Positions 41,546-52,819 of a stretch of 64,000 nt of DNA are shown here, in pieces. Source of the DNA: Phytophthora sp. 'mugwort' (taxonomy: Eukaryota > Oomycota > Peronosporomycetes > Peronosporales > Peronosporaceae); assembly GCA_033558025.1 (NCBI GenBank), contig JAUCEF010000005.1, forward strand, positions 1,984,001 through 2,048,000. Reading direction: 5' to 3'. How positions within the stretch are numbered: position 1 is the stretch's first letter; every line of letters starts with the position of its first letter. The position numbers were made by a program, and so were the translations under genes. Under the pieces are notes generated by a model. The model saw only the letters and a list, made by a program, of their open reading frames with translations. It ran no database searches and had not been told where the DNA came from.

Positions 41546-41971
41546 CTGGCGCAGCGTCACTTAACAGCAGTGCGACAACAGGCTAAGGGATTCAGAAGTG
41601 GCGAGCGCAGGGTAAGTACCGTCGAGAGAGCATGACCTGAATACTGAAGCTCAGAGCGTGGAGGCTAGCTGGCTGACGACATAGAGCAGGGAGGTTCATC
41701 CTCAGGTCCTCGAGGGCATATCACCCTTCTTCGTCACGGATAAGATACATGTAATCAGATTCTGATTCAGCTGTCAATTGTGGTGAGTGGTGGTCTTCCA
41801 TTGTCCACATTCAACTGCCCCCACCCAATGTTCCGAACGTTGAAAAAGCGACTATTCTCACTGGACAGTTTCTTCGCAGAACAATCTTTTTGGCTCAATC
41901 CAATGGGTACAGTTTTCCTCTTTGCTAAGTGCGACTCATAGGGATAGTGGCGATTGGTGGCGAGCCTCTCG

Positions 41972-41988
41972 ATCCATTAGTCAATTAG
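41972..41988 (+). promoter_or_regulatory. Candidate initiator of the eIF6 gene
   Basis: ATCCATTAGTCAATTAG lies 61-77 bases before the eIF6 ATG. It approximates the oomycete core promoter (TCATTYY followed by CAATTT). It is the best match seen in this window, but the first base of the TCATT core is C. Confidence 0.35.
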
Positions 41989-42048
41989 GAGCACTCGAGT
42001 CACCCGCAATCTTTTCTTCTCCTCCCTCCCTCTCCACTTCACACAAGC

Positions 42049-42786
42049 ATGGCTATCCGTTGCCAGTTCGAGAACAGCAACGAGATCGGAGTCTTCTCCA
42101 AGCTCACCAACTCGTACTGCCTCGTGTGCGTGGGCGGCAGCGAGAACTTCTACAGTACGTTCGAGTCGGAGCTGGCCGACCACATCCCCGTGGTGCATGC
42201 CAGTATCGCCGGATGCCGCTTCGTGGGTCGCGTGGCCGTTGGCAACAAGCGCGGCCTGCTGTTGCCCAGCACTACCACGGACCAGGAGATGCAGCACATT
42301 CGTAACGCACTACCCGATACGGTCGTGGTGCAGCGCGTGGAGGAGCGTCTTTCGGCTCTGGGCAACTGCATCGCCACCAACGACCACGTGGCGCTCGTGC
42401 ACACGGATCTGGACCGTGAGACAGAGGAGATCGTGGCCGACACCCTTGGCGTCGAGGTCTTCCGCCAGACGGTGGCGGGCAACGCGCTCGTGGGAAGCTA
42501 CAGCGCGTTGTCCAACCAGGGCTGCCTCGTGCACCCGCGCACCAGCGTTGAGGACCAGGAGGAGCTCAGTTCGCTGCTTCAGGTGCCCGTGGTGGCCGGT
42601 ACGGTCAACCGCGGTAGCGACGTCATCGGTGCCGGTCTCGTTGTGAACGACTGGACGGCCTTCTGCGGCCTGGACACCACGTCCACTGAGATCTCGGTGG
42701 TCGAGAGCATCTTCAAGCTCCAGAACGCGCAGCCAGCTAGCATTGCCACGACTATGCGCAGCGCTCTCATCGACTCCATGACCTAA
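42049..42786 (+). CDS. EIF6: Translation initiation factor eIF6
   Basis: An intronless frame of 245 residues, the standard length. It starts [21 protein letters not shown] and repeats the pentein fold motif with S-I-A-G-C-R-x-x-G-R and [31 protein letters not shown] near the C-terminus is characteristic. eIF6 binds the 60S subunit in nucleolus and cytoplasm and keeps it from joining 40S until released. The gene is convergent with the CEP162-like gene. Its codon use is strongly GC-biased, as expected for a highly expressed gene. Confidence 0.97.
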   Translation: MAIRCQFENSNEIGVFSKLTNSYCLVCVGGSENFYSTFESELADHIPVVHASIAGCRFVGRVAVGNKRGLLLPSTTTDQEMQHIRNALPDTVVVQRVEERLSALGNCIATNDHVALVHTDLDRETEEIVADTLGVEVFRQTVAGNALVGSYSALSNQGCLVHPRTSVEDQEELSSLLQVPVVAGTVNRGSDVIGAGLVVNDWTAFCGLDTTSTEISVVESIFKLQNAQPASIATTMRSALIDSMT

Positions 42787-43060
42787 GGCAGCACACAGTT
42801 ACGACGCGGGGAGCCGTGGAGCTCATTTGCAAGACAAGCAGACACAGGGTCAAGAACAAGCACAAGAAAGATTCGATGGCTGGCAATAGGTTCGGATATT
42901 TTGCGCTGAGCCTCGCTCCTTCACGGACTTTGATTGTGCTGGAGGCTTGAAGAGCTCCAATCCCCACCCCGTGCTTTTGCTATTTAACCGTATGCTCCAA
43001 TAGATGCTTTGCCAACAGGAAACAACTTGCTCAACTCTGAGCATTGAGTCAGTTTTTGTG

Positions 43061-46000
43061 TTACCATGACATGTCTTCATCATCTTGAGGTTGCTTCGAT
43101 GTGTTTGTAGGCACAATGAGTGGCCGAGATGAAGACGGTTGTTGCAGTAGTGCCAGCTCATCGAGGATTTCTTCCAGTTGGAGCTTGAACGAGGCGATTT
43201 CGGCATTCTTGGCGGCGATTGCTGCTCGATGAGCGCGTTCGCGACTGAGTTGTTCGAGGTGTGTCGATGTCAACGTGCGGTCTAGCACCACCTTGAGCTC
43301 AGCCTCTCGCAGCTTATGTTTCTGCTCCAGAGTTGCTACCTTCAGCTCTAGCGACCGATACTGCACCATGGATGGAGTTCGTGGCAGCTCGAGTTCGCGA
43401 CGTAAGGCTAGGACCTCTTCTTCGAGATCAGGAACACGCTGCGCCTGCGCTTCTAGAGACCGATCGTGTCGCTCCGCTTCCACTGCGAGCTTCTGTAACC
43501 TTTGCATCTCACGTTGGTTCCCTACAAGCTGAGCGCCAAGTGCTGCGTTCTTGTCAATATACTCAGTAACCTGCTTCTCAAGTCGATGGCACTTCTCGGT
43601 GACACTCGCGCGCTCTCGACTGTGAGCTTCGTGAACTGCCTCCAAATCCTTCTTTAACTGCGCTAACTCGGCTTCAGCCTGCTGGGATGCAACGGGTTCA
43701 ATCACTGGTGTGCTCGTCGTCACTGCTGTAGTTGGTGTGGGCTCCGAGTTGAGCGCCCGAGCCAAGCCGAGGGTCTGAACTGTACTCAACGTTCGAGCCA
43801 ACCTTTCTCGAGCACTCTCGCTGTCTTCTAATTGCGCTTTCAAGTCAGCTACTTGTTCTTCCAGCTTCTTTTGCTTATTCTGCTGCTGCTTGGACTCGCT
43901 GTCTTCCGCAGGCGAGTCTTGAGGAGGAGGATTTCCCAGTTGATTTTCAGCCTCGAGCTGCTCCACCATAGCCTTCTCCTGCTTCAGCTCCAGCTCCTGC
44001 TCTCGTATTTGCCGTTGCAAGTTCGCAATCACCACAGCTGAATCAGCATACGTGAGACCTTCTTGCATATGTTGGTTGCTACCCAGGCTAGAGAACTGCT
44101 GCTTGCGCAGAGCGCGACACTTTGCGTCCCACTTGCGCTCCAACTCTCTGATCTTGTCGGTGTAGAACCGACGAACTTTCGCCAGCTCTGCATCAGAAGC
44201 CGTGCTTGCTCCAGCCGCGTCCTTGGACGGAGGTCGGTGTGCTAACCGTGGTTTACTGAGCTGTTTGAGCTGCGTCTCCTGCTCTTTAATCTTGCGTCGG
44301 TATTGCAACAAGAGCTTCTCCTGTTGCTGCCGAAAGCTCGCCAGCTTCGTCTCGCTCGCTTCGTGAGCTTGCTCCAGCTCGCGCGACAATGCTGATAGCT
44401 TTTCGTCATAATCACGTTCGAGTGCACGTGTCTTGGACTCTTCGTCGGCTCGACGAGACGCAAGAATGAGGTTCGCCAGGCTATCCGGGTGTCGTCTCCG
44501 CATAGCCTCTTCCAGCTCTGCAAGTCGTCCTTCAAGCTCCTGAATGCGCCGAATATCGTTCGGTGCCCGACGATGCGATCGAGCTGGAGACGGCCCACCC
44601 GTCTTTAAACTGACTCGCTGGTCTTTTGATGGAGTAGACTCTGGGGTTTTCCCTGCAACCTGTCGACGAAGTCGTCGTAGCTCTTCATCTTGATCGTCGA
44701 GAAGTCGTTGGTTTTCCACGTACCAGTCCAACTTCTTCTGCAGTGCAGCCAGCGTATGAGTGTGTTCTTTCTTGCATAATTCTAACTCATTCTGTAGCTC
44801 ACGAGCATGTTGAGTTTCCTGTGCCACTTGAGTTAAATCGACGCCTTCATAGCGGCACTCCAGCTCAACTTTTGCTTTCTTGACACGGTCTAATTCGAGT
44901 GTAACCTCGTTGAGTTTCTGTTGATACGACAGTCGGACACCCGCAAGTTCTTCCTGGAGAGCAAGTGCATGAGCCTCAGCCTCGAGTCGTGCTTCTACTG
45001 CAACGCGATACTGCGCTTTGCTGGTAAGATCAGCCCCACCACCAAGTGTAGCTGCCTCTCCAAGCTGCGTCTGTAACGCTTTAATCTGTCGACGCAGTTC
45101 TTCATTCGCTTCATGGACGTCGTAATGAACGTCCTGTCGAACTTGCTTCAGTTGCTGCATGAGACGCTCATTTTCCTTTTGAAACGCGGCAATCAAGTGA
45201 TCTTGCGTCTTGATTTCTTTCTGCAGCTTGTTGTATGCAGCTTGAGTAATGTTCGTCAACTGACTTGTCACCGTATACTCGTCACTGTCGTGTTTGGCTT
45301 CGTTTGCCTCTGCATCAACCAATTTAGAGACTGCGAGAGTACCACCTCCCAATTGAACATGGTCACTTGCTGCTGTTGCCTGGATATGCTCTTTCAGCTG
45401 GAGAATCTGACGCTGAGCCTGTTGAAGACGCAAGGTCAGCCCATTTTCTCTTGCAATACTGGCTCGTCTTGCAGCTACTCGCTTCTCTTGTCGTATGATC
45501 TGAGAGCTACGAACGAACTCGTCGATCTCACGTTGGGTATCTTCATCCTCAGCTACAAGATCCGTGTCAAATGAAATGGACAAGGGCTCAATAAACGGAG
45601 GTGAAGCAGGATCAACCGATCCCGTTCCTCGACAGCCCGCCAATAGTTTGGACGAGACAGGGTGCACATTCTGCGTTGACGGGGAATCCGCTGTCTCAAA
45701 ACTTGGAGTAGCAGGCTGAACAAAGCGCAAGGAGGAAACGTGGCTCTCGATCTGACGGAATCTGTCAGCAGCTGAAAGCAATGGGGGATAGTTTTCTGTT
45801 GTCACCGTTGACCCTACGTCCTGTAGTGCAGCAGGCCGCACTTGAGCACTAGAGCCAATTACTGGAGCATCCAACGAAAACCGCTGCAATTCTTGATCTT
45901 CTTCATCTGCCGGAGGAGGTGGAGGTGGTGGACTCTGAATAAATGCAAGAGTCTAAGTGAGTAAAAGACGATTCTTCGAAAAATTTCAACGTACCGAGGG

Positions 46001-48181
46001 AGATGAATCGCCAATCTCAGTCGAAACTTCTAGTGCTGTGATCGCATTCTCCGTCGGTGCTAGACGCGCTGATGTTTGCTCTGAATCCTCCTGTGTTTCC
46101 TGCTTTTGCAAAGCTCCTTCTTGTGACGTTTCTGTGGCCGGGGAGTCTTCTTCATCTTCCTGGGTGTAGAAATCGCCATATTTTGCGAGCAATGCATCGA
46201 TCTTCGAGCTTCTGTCGACGATAGGATCATCGACGACAGGAGTGGCAGCATCCTCGACGTTTTCCGCCATTGATTGAGGTGGCTCCGATGGAGCATTGCT
46301 CGGGGTCTCGATCGAAGTAGCAGGTTCACCTTCAAACGCATCGTCTTCATAGTCTGTACCATTTCCCGCGTCTCCTTTCGCCTGCTCGTTGTCTTGGGCT
46401 GCTCCTGAACCAACCTGAACAAAAGATCGTTACCGCTAATAGATAGATGCTCGATCCACGTACGAAGTTCTAGACATCCATACCTCTTGGCTTTCCGACA
46501 AGGCTGGGATGGTGTCTTCTTGTCTAGAGCTCTCGGTTTCCTACAGATGTAGAGTTTAAGAAGAACGGAGTTTTCTTGCGATGCACATATTTCAGAACTG
46601 GAAATACCTCGAACTCGTCGTCACCATAGCCAAACGTATCGCTAGCATCTAATGGCTCTTGCTGAGCGTCAGTAGTTGGAGATATATCTGCAGATATTTC
46701 GAAATCGTCATCTCCATATTCATCTTTCTCCGTTGCGCTATCCTCGTCGTCTTCAGACTTTGAGAACGTCATCTGTTGTTGTTCGTAGCGGGATGGCGTC
46801 GCTACAGTGATGCAAACATTGATCACGTCTATGACGGAAGGCGACGATCTATACTCATCGAACTAGCGTACCGAGCTCGTTATCAAGTGCATCCCTGTTG
46901 ATAGCGAATTTCTCACTGTCGAGACTTGACTGCAAGGAGAAAGCATAGGCAAAAACACTTTAGGAGCCACTTGAATGACAATTTCAATGCTACACAAGCA
47001 ACGCACGAGTGAAAGCCGAGGTCGATCAAGCTTCGGGGCTAGAGGAAGACGAACCTATCCATCAGTAAAGAACACAGTGCTCGTTACGAACCATGCAGAT
47101 CAAACCATACGAGTGCCGTACAGAATAAACTGTCGTACCTCAAAATCTGCAGATTCCATCCCTAATGAGTCTGATAAGCTCGAGCGTTCCGCATCGCTTC
47201 CACTGTCTTCTTCGTCTTCCTTTGAGTTTTCTTCATTTCCCCCTTGCAAGCTTGCCATTTTGTCTTCATTTATTGTACGAGGCTTGTCAGTTCTCTCCTC
47301 ATCACTTTCCTAGTTTCCAGCAAAGCGAAACATATTAGACAACACGATATTCCTAACACAGCTTCCATTTAAAGTCCAGTACAAACCCTATCGCTGCCTT
47401 CGTCTTCGCCACTTTCCTCGTCTGCCTGTATTCGCGTACTACCTGTACGTTTCAAGATTTCCGCGACACGATCTTCCATTGAAATCGGTGCGCTCGCCTT
47501 CTTCGCCAGTGTCTTGAGCTCCTCCCTCTTTGTCTGCTCCCTCGCTTTGTATTCTTCATCGAAATCCTCCTCTTTCCTTATAAAAGAAGTCGGAAATGAT
47601 GACGAGGTCAAATCAAACGCGTACGGATCGACACTAACAGCCGTCTCCAGTCAGTCACTCAGATCTAACACCTTCAACGTGCTGCATTGCCCCGTAACGT
47701 ACTCTGAATCCTCCAGAACACCACCTCTTCCCATAGAAGCGTCGTCGTAGTAGCTCGGAGGGGGCTCCTCGGAGTCTGAAAGCTGGCTTTTGGTGGAATT
47801 TTTGCCAGTTTTCTTCTTGTCGGACCGTTCGCTGTTGCTCTTGCTCTTGCTCTTGCTCTTGTGGCTCTTGCTCAATCTCGACGACGCCAACAACGCCGCA
47901 GCAGCCGAAGTCACTGCGGATGCTGTCGACGATGTATATACCCCACTGGGCTTCGCTCTGCGCTTTATCGGCTCGGGAGACAGCGAGTCGTCATCTTCCT
48001 GCATGAACCTGGTTAAAGGTGAAACACTCAGCCGTTATTGCACGTCCGAGAGCCGTTCAAACAGAGTCATAACGCCAATACGCTGGTGTATATGATCTTG
48101 CAGCCAGATCTAACAACTGAGAACAAGAAGACCGTCATTTGCGCACCGTTCAAACTCCCCGTCCGAGTCGGAATCCGCCAT
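43061..48181 (-). CDS. CEP162: CEP162-like centriolar coiled-coil protein
   Basis: Nine exons on the minus strand: 48147-48181, 47703-48008, 47387-47633, 47139-47309, 46872-46929, 46608-46801, 46484-46540, 45995-46414, 43061-45934. All junctions are in phase and give about 1453 residues. The N-terminus (MADSDSDGEFERFMQEDDDS) resembles the start of CEP162 (F-E-x-F-x-x-E/S...). It is followed by a KSKSKSKS stretch and acidic segments (DDDFEISAD, DDEFE). From about residue 560 the protein is an extended coiled coil with HTLAALQKKLDWYVENQRLL, a recognisable CEP162 segment. The C-terminus ends with EDMSW. Human CEP162 (about 1400 residues) sits at the distal end of centrioles and helps build the ciliary transition zone. 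This gene fits a species with flagellated spores. It is divergent from 4EHP, with 161 bases between start codons. Confidence 0.75.
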
Positions 48182-48342
48182 GGCGGTTTGAATTTGTTGC
48201 GTGGAAAAATACAAAAGTACCGTAATGAAACATCGCTAAGTACGAACTCGAGGCGACACCACAGAAGCTCAATATTATAGGGCGGAAGAAAATTTGTCTC
48301 CGAGCCACGGAGCCGTCAACAGGAGGACGTCAGACTAGCAAC

Positions 48343-49657
48343 ATGGGAGAGGAGAAGAACAACGGTATGTAGTTTTTCAAGTAGAGACGCGTCTCGGCTC
48401 CTCTTGTCGGCTTTCTGTGCCCTTTATGGGCGTGGAATGGCGGGCGAGACGACACGTGTGCTCCTGGACGGATCTGTAGTGGGCTGGTCTAACGTTATAT
48501 TTGCTGTTAATATATTGCAATATCGCGGTGTAACAGGTGAGGAGAAGATCGTGGAGAAGGAGGCGGCCGAGACGCCCATCCAGAACATGTACAGCTTCTG
48601 GTACATCAAGCGCAACACAGGCAACAAAGCCGTCAGCGTAGGACCCCCCCCCCTCGTCGTTTTATTTTGATTGCTGCAATAATGGATCAATTATTGTGCA
48701 TTCGACACTGACATTGTGATTGTTGTTACTTTGCAGGAGAGCTACGAGAAGAGCATCAAGGGACTCGGCGACTTCAAGACGGTGGGGGAGTTGGTGGCTT
48801 ATATGGTGGTGGAAATGCGAACTGACTTGCATTTTCGGCGCTGGGATTGGTGGACTATAGGTGCAGGACTTCTGGAGGGTCTACAACCACTTAGTGCGAC
48901 CGAACGACCTGCCGAACACAATGGATTACCACCTCTTCAAGACGGGCATTAAGCCCATGTGGGAGGACCCGGCCAACCGACGAGGCGGCAAGTGGATGGT
49001 GCGTCTTCGCAAGGGTATCGCGTCGCGCTACTGGGAAGATCTGGTGCGAGGTTTGAAATGGAAGTTTTTTTACACAATGAAAGAAGAGCTGACGGGGGCA
49101 CTTGGTGTCGTAGGTGCTGGCGATCATTGGAGAACAGTTCGACGTGGGCAACGAGATCTGCGGCGCTGTTATTTCGGTCCGGTACAACGAAGATATCATC
49201 TCACTTTGGAACCGTAATGCCGACAACAATGAGGCGTGCTACCGTATTCGGTAAGACAAGTAATGATGGAGTCGTGGTGGTAGCTTGTGTGGCTGACTCT
49301 TTGATTTGTTGTTTGAACAGTGATACGATGAGGAAAGTGCTCAACCTGCCGCAGTTTGTGGCGTTGGAGTACAAGCGTCATGACATGTCTTTGAACGACA
49401 ACTCTAGTTTCCGCAACACGACACTGTGGCGCTCGGACAAGAATGAGGGCAACAACCGTGAGGCTTCTTCCAGCGGGGATCGTGCTTCTTCAGGTTCACG
49501 CTACTCCCGCGGCGACAAGTCTTCGAGTCACCAGCGATCTGCTTGGGGCCGTGAGACTCGTGACAGTAAACGCTCCTTCTTCAAGTCCGACAGCAATGAC
49601 AACGGTCACCATCGTAACAGCAGGTCCAATGATGACAAGGGCGAGGGCGACCATTAG
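48343..49657 (+). CDS. EIF4E2: eIF4E family cap-binding protein, 4EHP (class II) type
   Basis: Six exons (48343-48364, 48537-48637, 48737-48781, 48861-49043, 49114-49250, 49321-49657) join in phase to 274 residues. The core matches human 4[12 protein letters not shown] (Tyr where class I has Trp), [71 protein letters not shown] and TMRKVLNLP. The cap-stacking Trp in MWED is kept. Class II proteins bind caps weakly and often repress translation. Unusually, the last 90 or so residues form a Ser/Arg/Gly/Asp-rich tail ([20 protein letters not shown]). Confidence 0.93.
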
Positions 49658-49858
49658 TGAACGTCTGTCAGGAGGCATAGCAGCACCAGCAGTAGTAGTA
49701 GCTAGCAGGAGCTGAATGAACAGGTAGGTATTGCTAACTCACCCGCACCATGACGCTCATGGTGGACATGGGACCAGAGCACTCGTGAAGCTGCTGAAGA
49801 AGACGATAAGACACGTCTGTGTGGACACCAGTTGAAGTGACGAGAATACAACGCGAAG

Positions 49859-50580
49859 ATGAAGAAGATTCACAGCAAGTGGCCTAAAAATACGAGCCGT
49901 CGGGAGGTCAGCCCTGTAGTCGCATTCCTCTTGTTGCCGCCCTTCCTGTTCTTTATCACGTACCAGATTGCTTGCCAGCTCTTGCCGCAACTATATCGAA
50001 ATCGAGTAGGTCAGCCCGGGCGGACGATGGAGCAGCAGTCTCAGAAGGCTCGCAACAAGGGCGTTGCTATCTCGGCAATTATTCGTGATGGTAAGCACGT
50101 CTTTTGTCTGCTTTTCGGTTTGGCCCAACGTCCTAACAGAAAATGCTATTTTTTTTTTATTTGTAGAACAAGAGCGCTATCGACAGCATGATCCCCACCT
50201 CAACGCTACTCTTGACGAGGTCTACCAGTATATTACTACGAAAGTCGACCCGATCTTGAGCAAGGTGCTGGAAGAGGTGCTATTGTACCAGCCAGACCAG
50301 ACAGCCGACTTTCTCGCAAATGCAGTGCGAGGGACCCTCAACCTCAAGAAATACAACTACGTGGTACTATGGGGGATTGGTGAGCAATGCACTACTAAAA
50401 AGGTTCTTACTGTCGTCTTTGTCTTTGCTCGTCCAATAGGAGCTTAAACGACAGCTTTACTTCGACCGCAAGGTCCGACACTTGATGGTACTCGCGACCA
50501 ATGCTGCCATTCGTGAGCGTCCTGCTGACATCCAGGAGTTCTTAGCGGAACTCTTTGAAGCTCGCTCCAAGTTCTACTAA
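49859..50580 (+). CDS. DPY30/RIIa-like small protein
   Basis: Three exons: (49859 or 50027)-50090, 50167-50363, 50440-50580. They encode 133 residues from the ATG at 50027, or 189 from that at 49859. The longer form adds a hydrophobic stretch (VVAFLLLPPFLFFITYQIAC) that may not be translated. The core reads YRQHDPHLNATLDEVYQYITTKVDPI, then LEEVLLYQPDQTADFLANAVRG. That is the helix-turn-helix of DPY30/RIIa dimerisation motifs (P-x-x-x-x-x-F). The C-terminus RERPADIQEFLAELFEARSKFY looks like a second such motif. In flagella, proteins of this type anchor to AKAP-like helices. The donor used at 50364 (GTACTA) is inferred from phase; another donor, GTGAGC at 50379, would stop early. Confidence 0.65.
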
Positions 50581-50844
50581 GCGGGGAGTTATTCCCCCCT
50601 CCTTTAACCTTTTCAATGATATTGAGCTGCCCGGGTTCACTCTTAGCGTCGTCCTGATCACGTCCTGGGCTAGTCACTAACATGATTGTCATCCTTGACG
50701 TTGAGACGGGATTTCTGCTGGATCTCGTGGATCTCAAACGCTTCAGTCGTGCTCTGTTGGGCCAGCTTGAACTAGAAGACTGGGTCTCCTAATACAGTCG
50801 CAGGAAACGTGACTACAGTAGCATAAGCATTTTTGCAAACAAAA

Positions 50845-50910
50845 GTTAAGATCTCGTGAGTCAAGAGATCTTAACATAAGTCGCGTCACGAGTCGTGACG
50901 CGACTTATGT
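50845..50910. repeat. Two adjacent perfect hairpins
   Basis: Hairpin 1 pairs GTTAAGATCTC (50845-50855) with GAGATCTTAAC (50865-50875), an 11-bp stem with a 9-base loop. Hairpin 2 pairs 50874-50890 (starting ACATAAGTCGCG) with 50894-50910, a perfect 17-bp stem with a 3-base AGT loop. They overlap by two bases. They lie between the DPY30-like gene and a small minus-strand frame, with no coding content. Confidence 0.8.
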
Positions 50911-50922
50911 ATTCGTGATGAC

Positions 50923-51147
50923 TCAACTAAGCACAGGTTCGACGTCGGTGCGTTGCTCGGCAGTGGGCGTGCAGTAGCGCACGAAGTTGCCCCATTCATC
51001 ATCAAGCTTTACGCTGGCATCATGCTCATGCTCAGCCAACTTGATCCCGTCGATTAGAGATAGGAGCCCGACTATTGATGTTTCACGCGAGATTCTCTCT
51101 CGTGACGAGAAGCTGGACGTGTTGAGTGCGCGAGGGTACAAGTTCAT
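50923..51147 (-). CDS. Possible small protein or gene relic
   Basis: A minus-strand frame of 74 residues from the ATG at 51147 ends DDEWGNFVRYCTPTAEQRTDVE.... Its composition looks protein-like (LIDGIKLAEHEHDASVKLDDEWG), but I see no domain. It may be the C-terminal piece of a transposon-borne or truncated gene. It lies next to the double hairpin and a transposon relic, so a mobile origin is likely but not shown. Confidence 0.3.
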   Translation of the reverse strand: MNLYPRALNTSSFSSRERISRETSIVGLLSLIDGIKLAEHEHDASVKLDDEWGNFVRYCTPTAEQRTDVEPVLS

Positions 51148-51599
51148 GGACAAGTTCAAGCAAAATATATTTCAAGTAGTTTGACTGGATCATGTCCACA
51201 AGATATCGATTATGGGCCGCCCCTAGTTAATCACTCCTTAAAATTAATCCTGCCTATGTTATTGTATTGTAAGCACTTTTGGGGTAATGCCGGTATCACT
51301 ACCTCGAGTGTATCACAATGTGAATATCATTGGAGAGAGGATTATCAATCAGACGAACAGCAAACAACAGCAGACTATTATTATAATATGGTGTGTCAGA
51401 ATTGATTATAGTAATGTGCGTCGTTAGCGAACGGGTCTACACTTTATAGCCTCCTATAACTTATAAGTTTGAATTCACGACACGACGTGAGGAAGATGGG
51501 CAAAAAGTACTGGAAAAAAATCCATCAGACCTCGAGTTTGGCCAGTCCTACATTTTGAATTTCGCGCCCTTTTGTTTGGCGATCTTCGACACGGTATTA

Positions 51600-52817
51600 G
51601 CAGTCTAGAGCACCATCACATTCCAATTTGTATGCGCACGCGCACTTCCCCCACGACCACCATGCCCTGTACCACCAGAAAACGCCTCCGCCTCACCCGG
51701 GCCGAAAAGGTGGGCATCATCAACAAGGCGTCGCGCTCCCCGGGCTTGAGCTACAGCAGCATCGCTCAATGGGCGGTGGAGGAGTTCAGTCTCCCGGCCG
51801 TTCCCAGACCGCAACTGCACTACGCTGTTGTCAAAGAAGGAGCTGCTGGGTCGGCCGGTAGAGAAGGTCACGCGCAAGAATGTGCAGCGCAAGAGCCACA
51901 TGGTGCTCGACCAGAACGTCGTCGACTTTATCATGCTCGCCGAGGCTAAGGTCGTGAGCCTCAGCGGGGATATGATCATTGAGCACGCGCGGCGGCTCGT
52001 CGTCAAGTTCCAGATCCCTCCGGACCAATGCCCTCTGCTCGGTCTTTCCTGGCTTCGCTGATTGCAAGCTCGCTACGGACTTAAGTGGTGCAAGGCCTTT
52101 GGCGGGTCTGATTCGGCTCAGATGGACGTCTCTTTCTCTCTCTCTCTCTCTCGCCAAGGACGAGTTGAAGCGCCTAAAGAGCATCATCGGCTCGTACGCC
52201 CTTAAAGGCGTGTTAAATAGACATATGGACGGAAGCGCGTTTTTGTACAACGCAGCGCCACGCGGCTCTATCTGTAAGGTCGCAGCTCCTTCTTTCAAGC
52301 AGAGCAAGGCACGAATTACGATTGCTACCTGTTCAAATGCCAATGGAACCGAGAAGCTTCCTATCCTCTACGTGGGCACGGCAACAAAACCGCGGTGGCT
52401 TCTTCGAAAGCCCGTCGCCCTCCATTATATTGGCACTGAGAAGGGGTGGATGACGGGCTGGTTGTATCAGCAGTGGCTGGTGGATGACTCGATGAGTCAA
52501 TGCGCACGCAACATCACTCCATTCTACTTCTAGTAGACAACGCCTCCTCACATCAGACTGGCCTTGTGCTTACGAACGTTCGAGTTGAAAAAGTACCGCC
52601 AAACACCACGTCAAGGATCCAACCAATGGATCATGGGATTATTCACTGCATCAAGAGGTTTAAGAAGATGGTGCATGCTGTAGACCGTTTAGGAGAAGGA
52701 TTAGAAAACCCCTACAAAGTCGAGCTTTTAACCGCACTGGAATGGTGCGAGGCAGCATGGTCAAAGGTTAGTGCTGGGACCATACAACACTGCTGGCACC
52801 GCACCACTCCAGGTTGA
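51600..52817 (+). pseudogene. Pogo/Tigger-like transposase relic 3
   Basis: The frame begins around 51663 with TRKRLRLTRAEKVGIINKASRSPGLSYSSIAQWA, a CENP-B/HTH-type DNA-binding region. It continues in other frames with DMIIEHARRLVVKFQIP (HTH-CENPB-like) and KWCKAFGGSDSAQ. The core follows: KARITIATCSNANGTEKLPILYVG, LLVDNASSHQTGL (second catalytic Asp) and VPPNTTSRIQPMDHGIIHCI (third block). Frame changes occur near 51830, at the TCTC repeat 52130-52152 and near 52533. A TGA lies near 52060. So the gene is dead. No clear terminal repeats were found by eye. Confidence 0.75.
52130..52152 (+). repeat. (TC)n microsatellite in transposase relic 3
   Basis: The run of TC dinucleotides sits exactly where the reading frame changes from the one encoding KAFGGSDSAQ to the one encoding AKDELKRLKS. 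Slippage in this tract is the likely cause of that frameshift. Confidence 0.7.
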
Positions 52818-52819
52818 TC

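Noticed and set aside
47820..47880. TTGCTC-type simple repeat in the CEP162-like gene as a separate element
   Set aside because: It encodes the in-frame KSKSKSKS stretch, so it is part of the coding exon.
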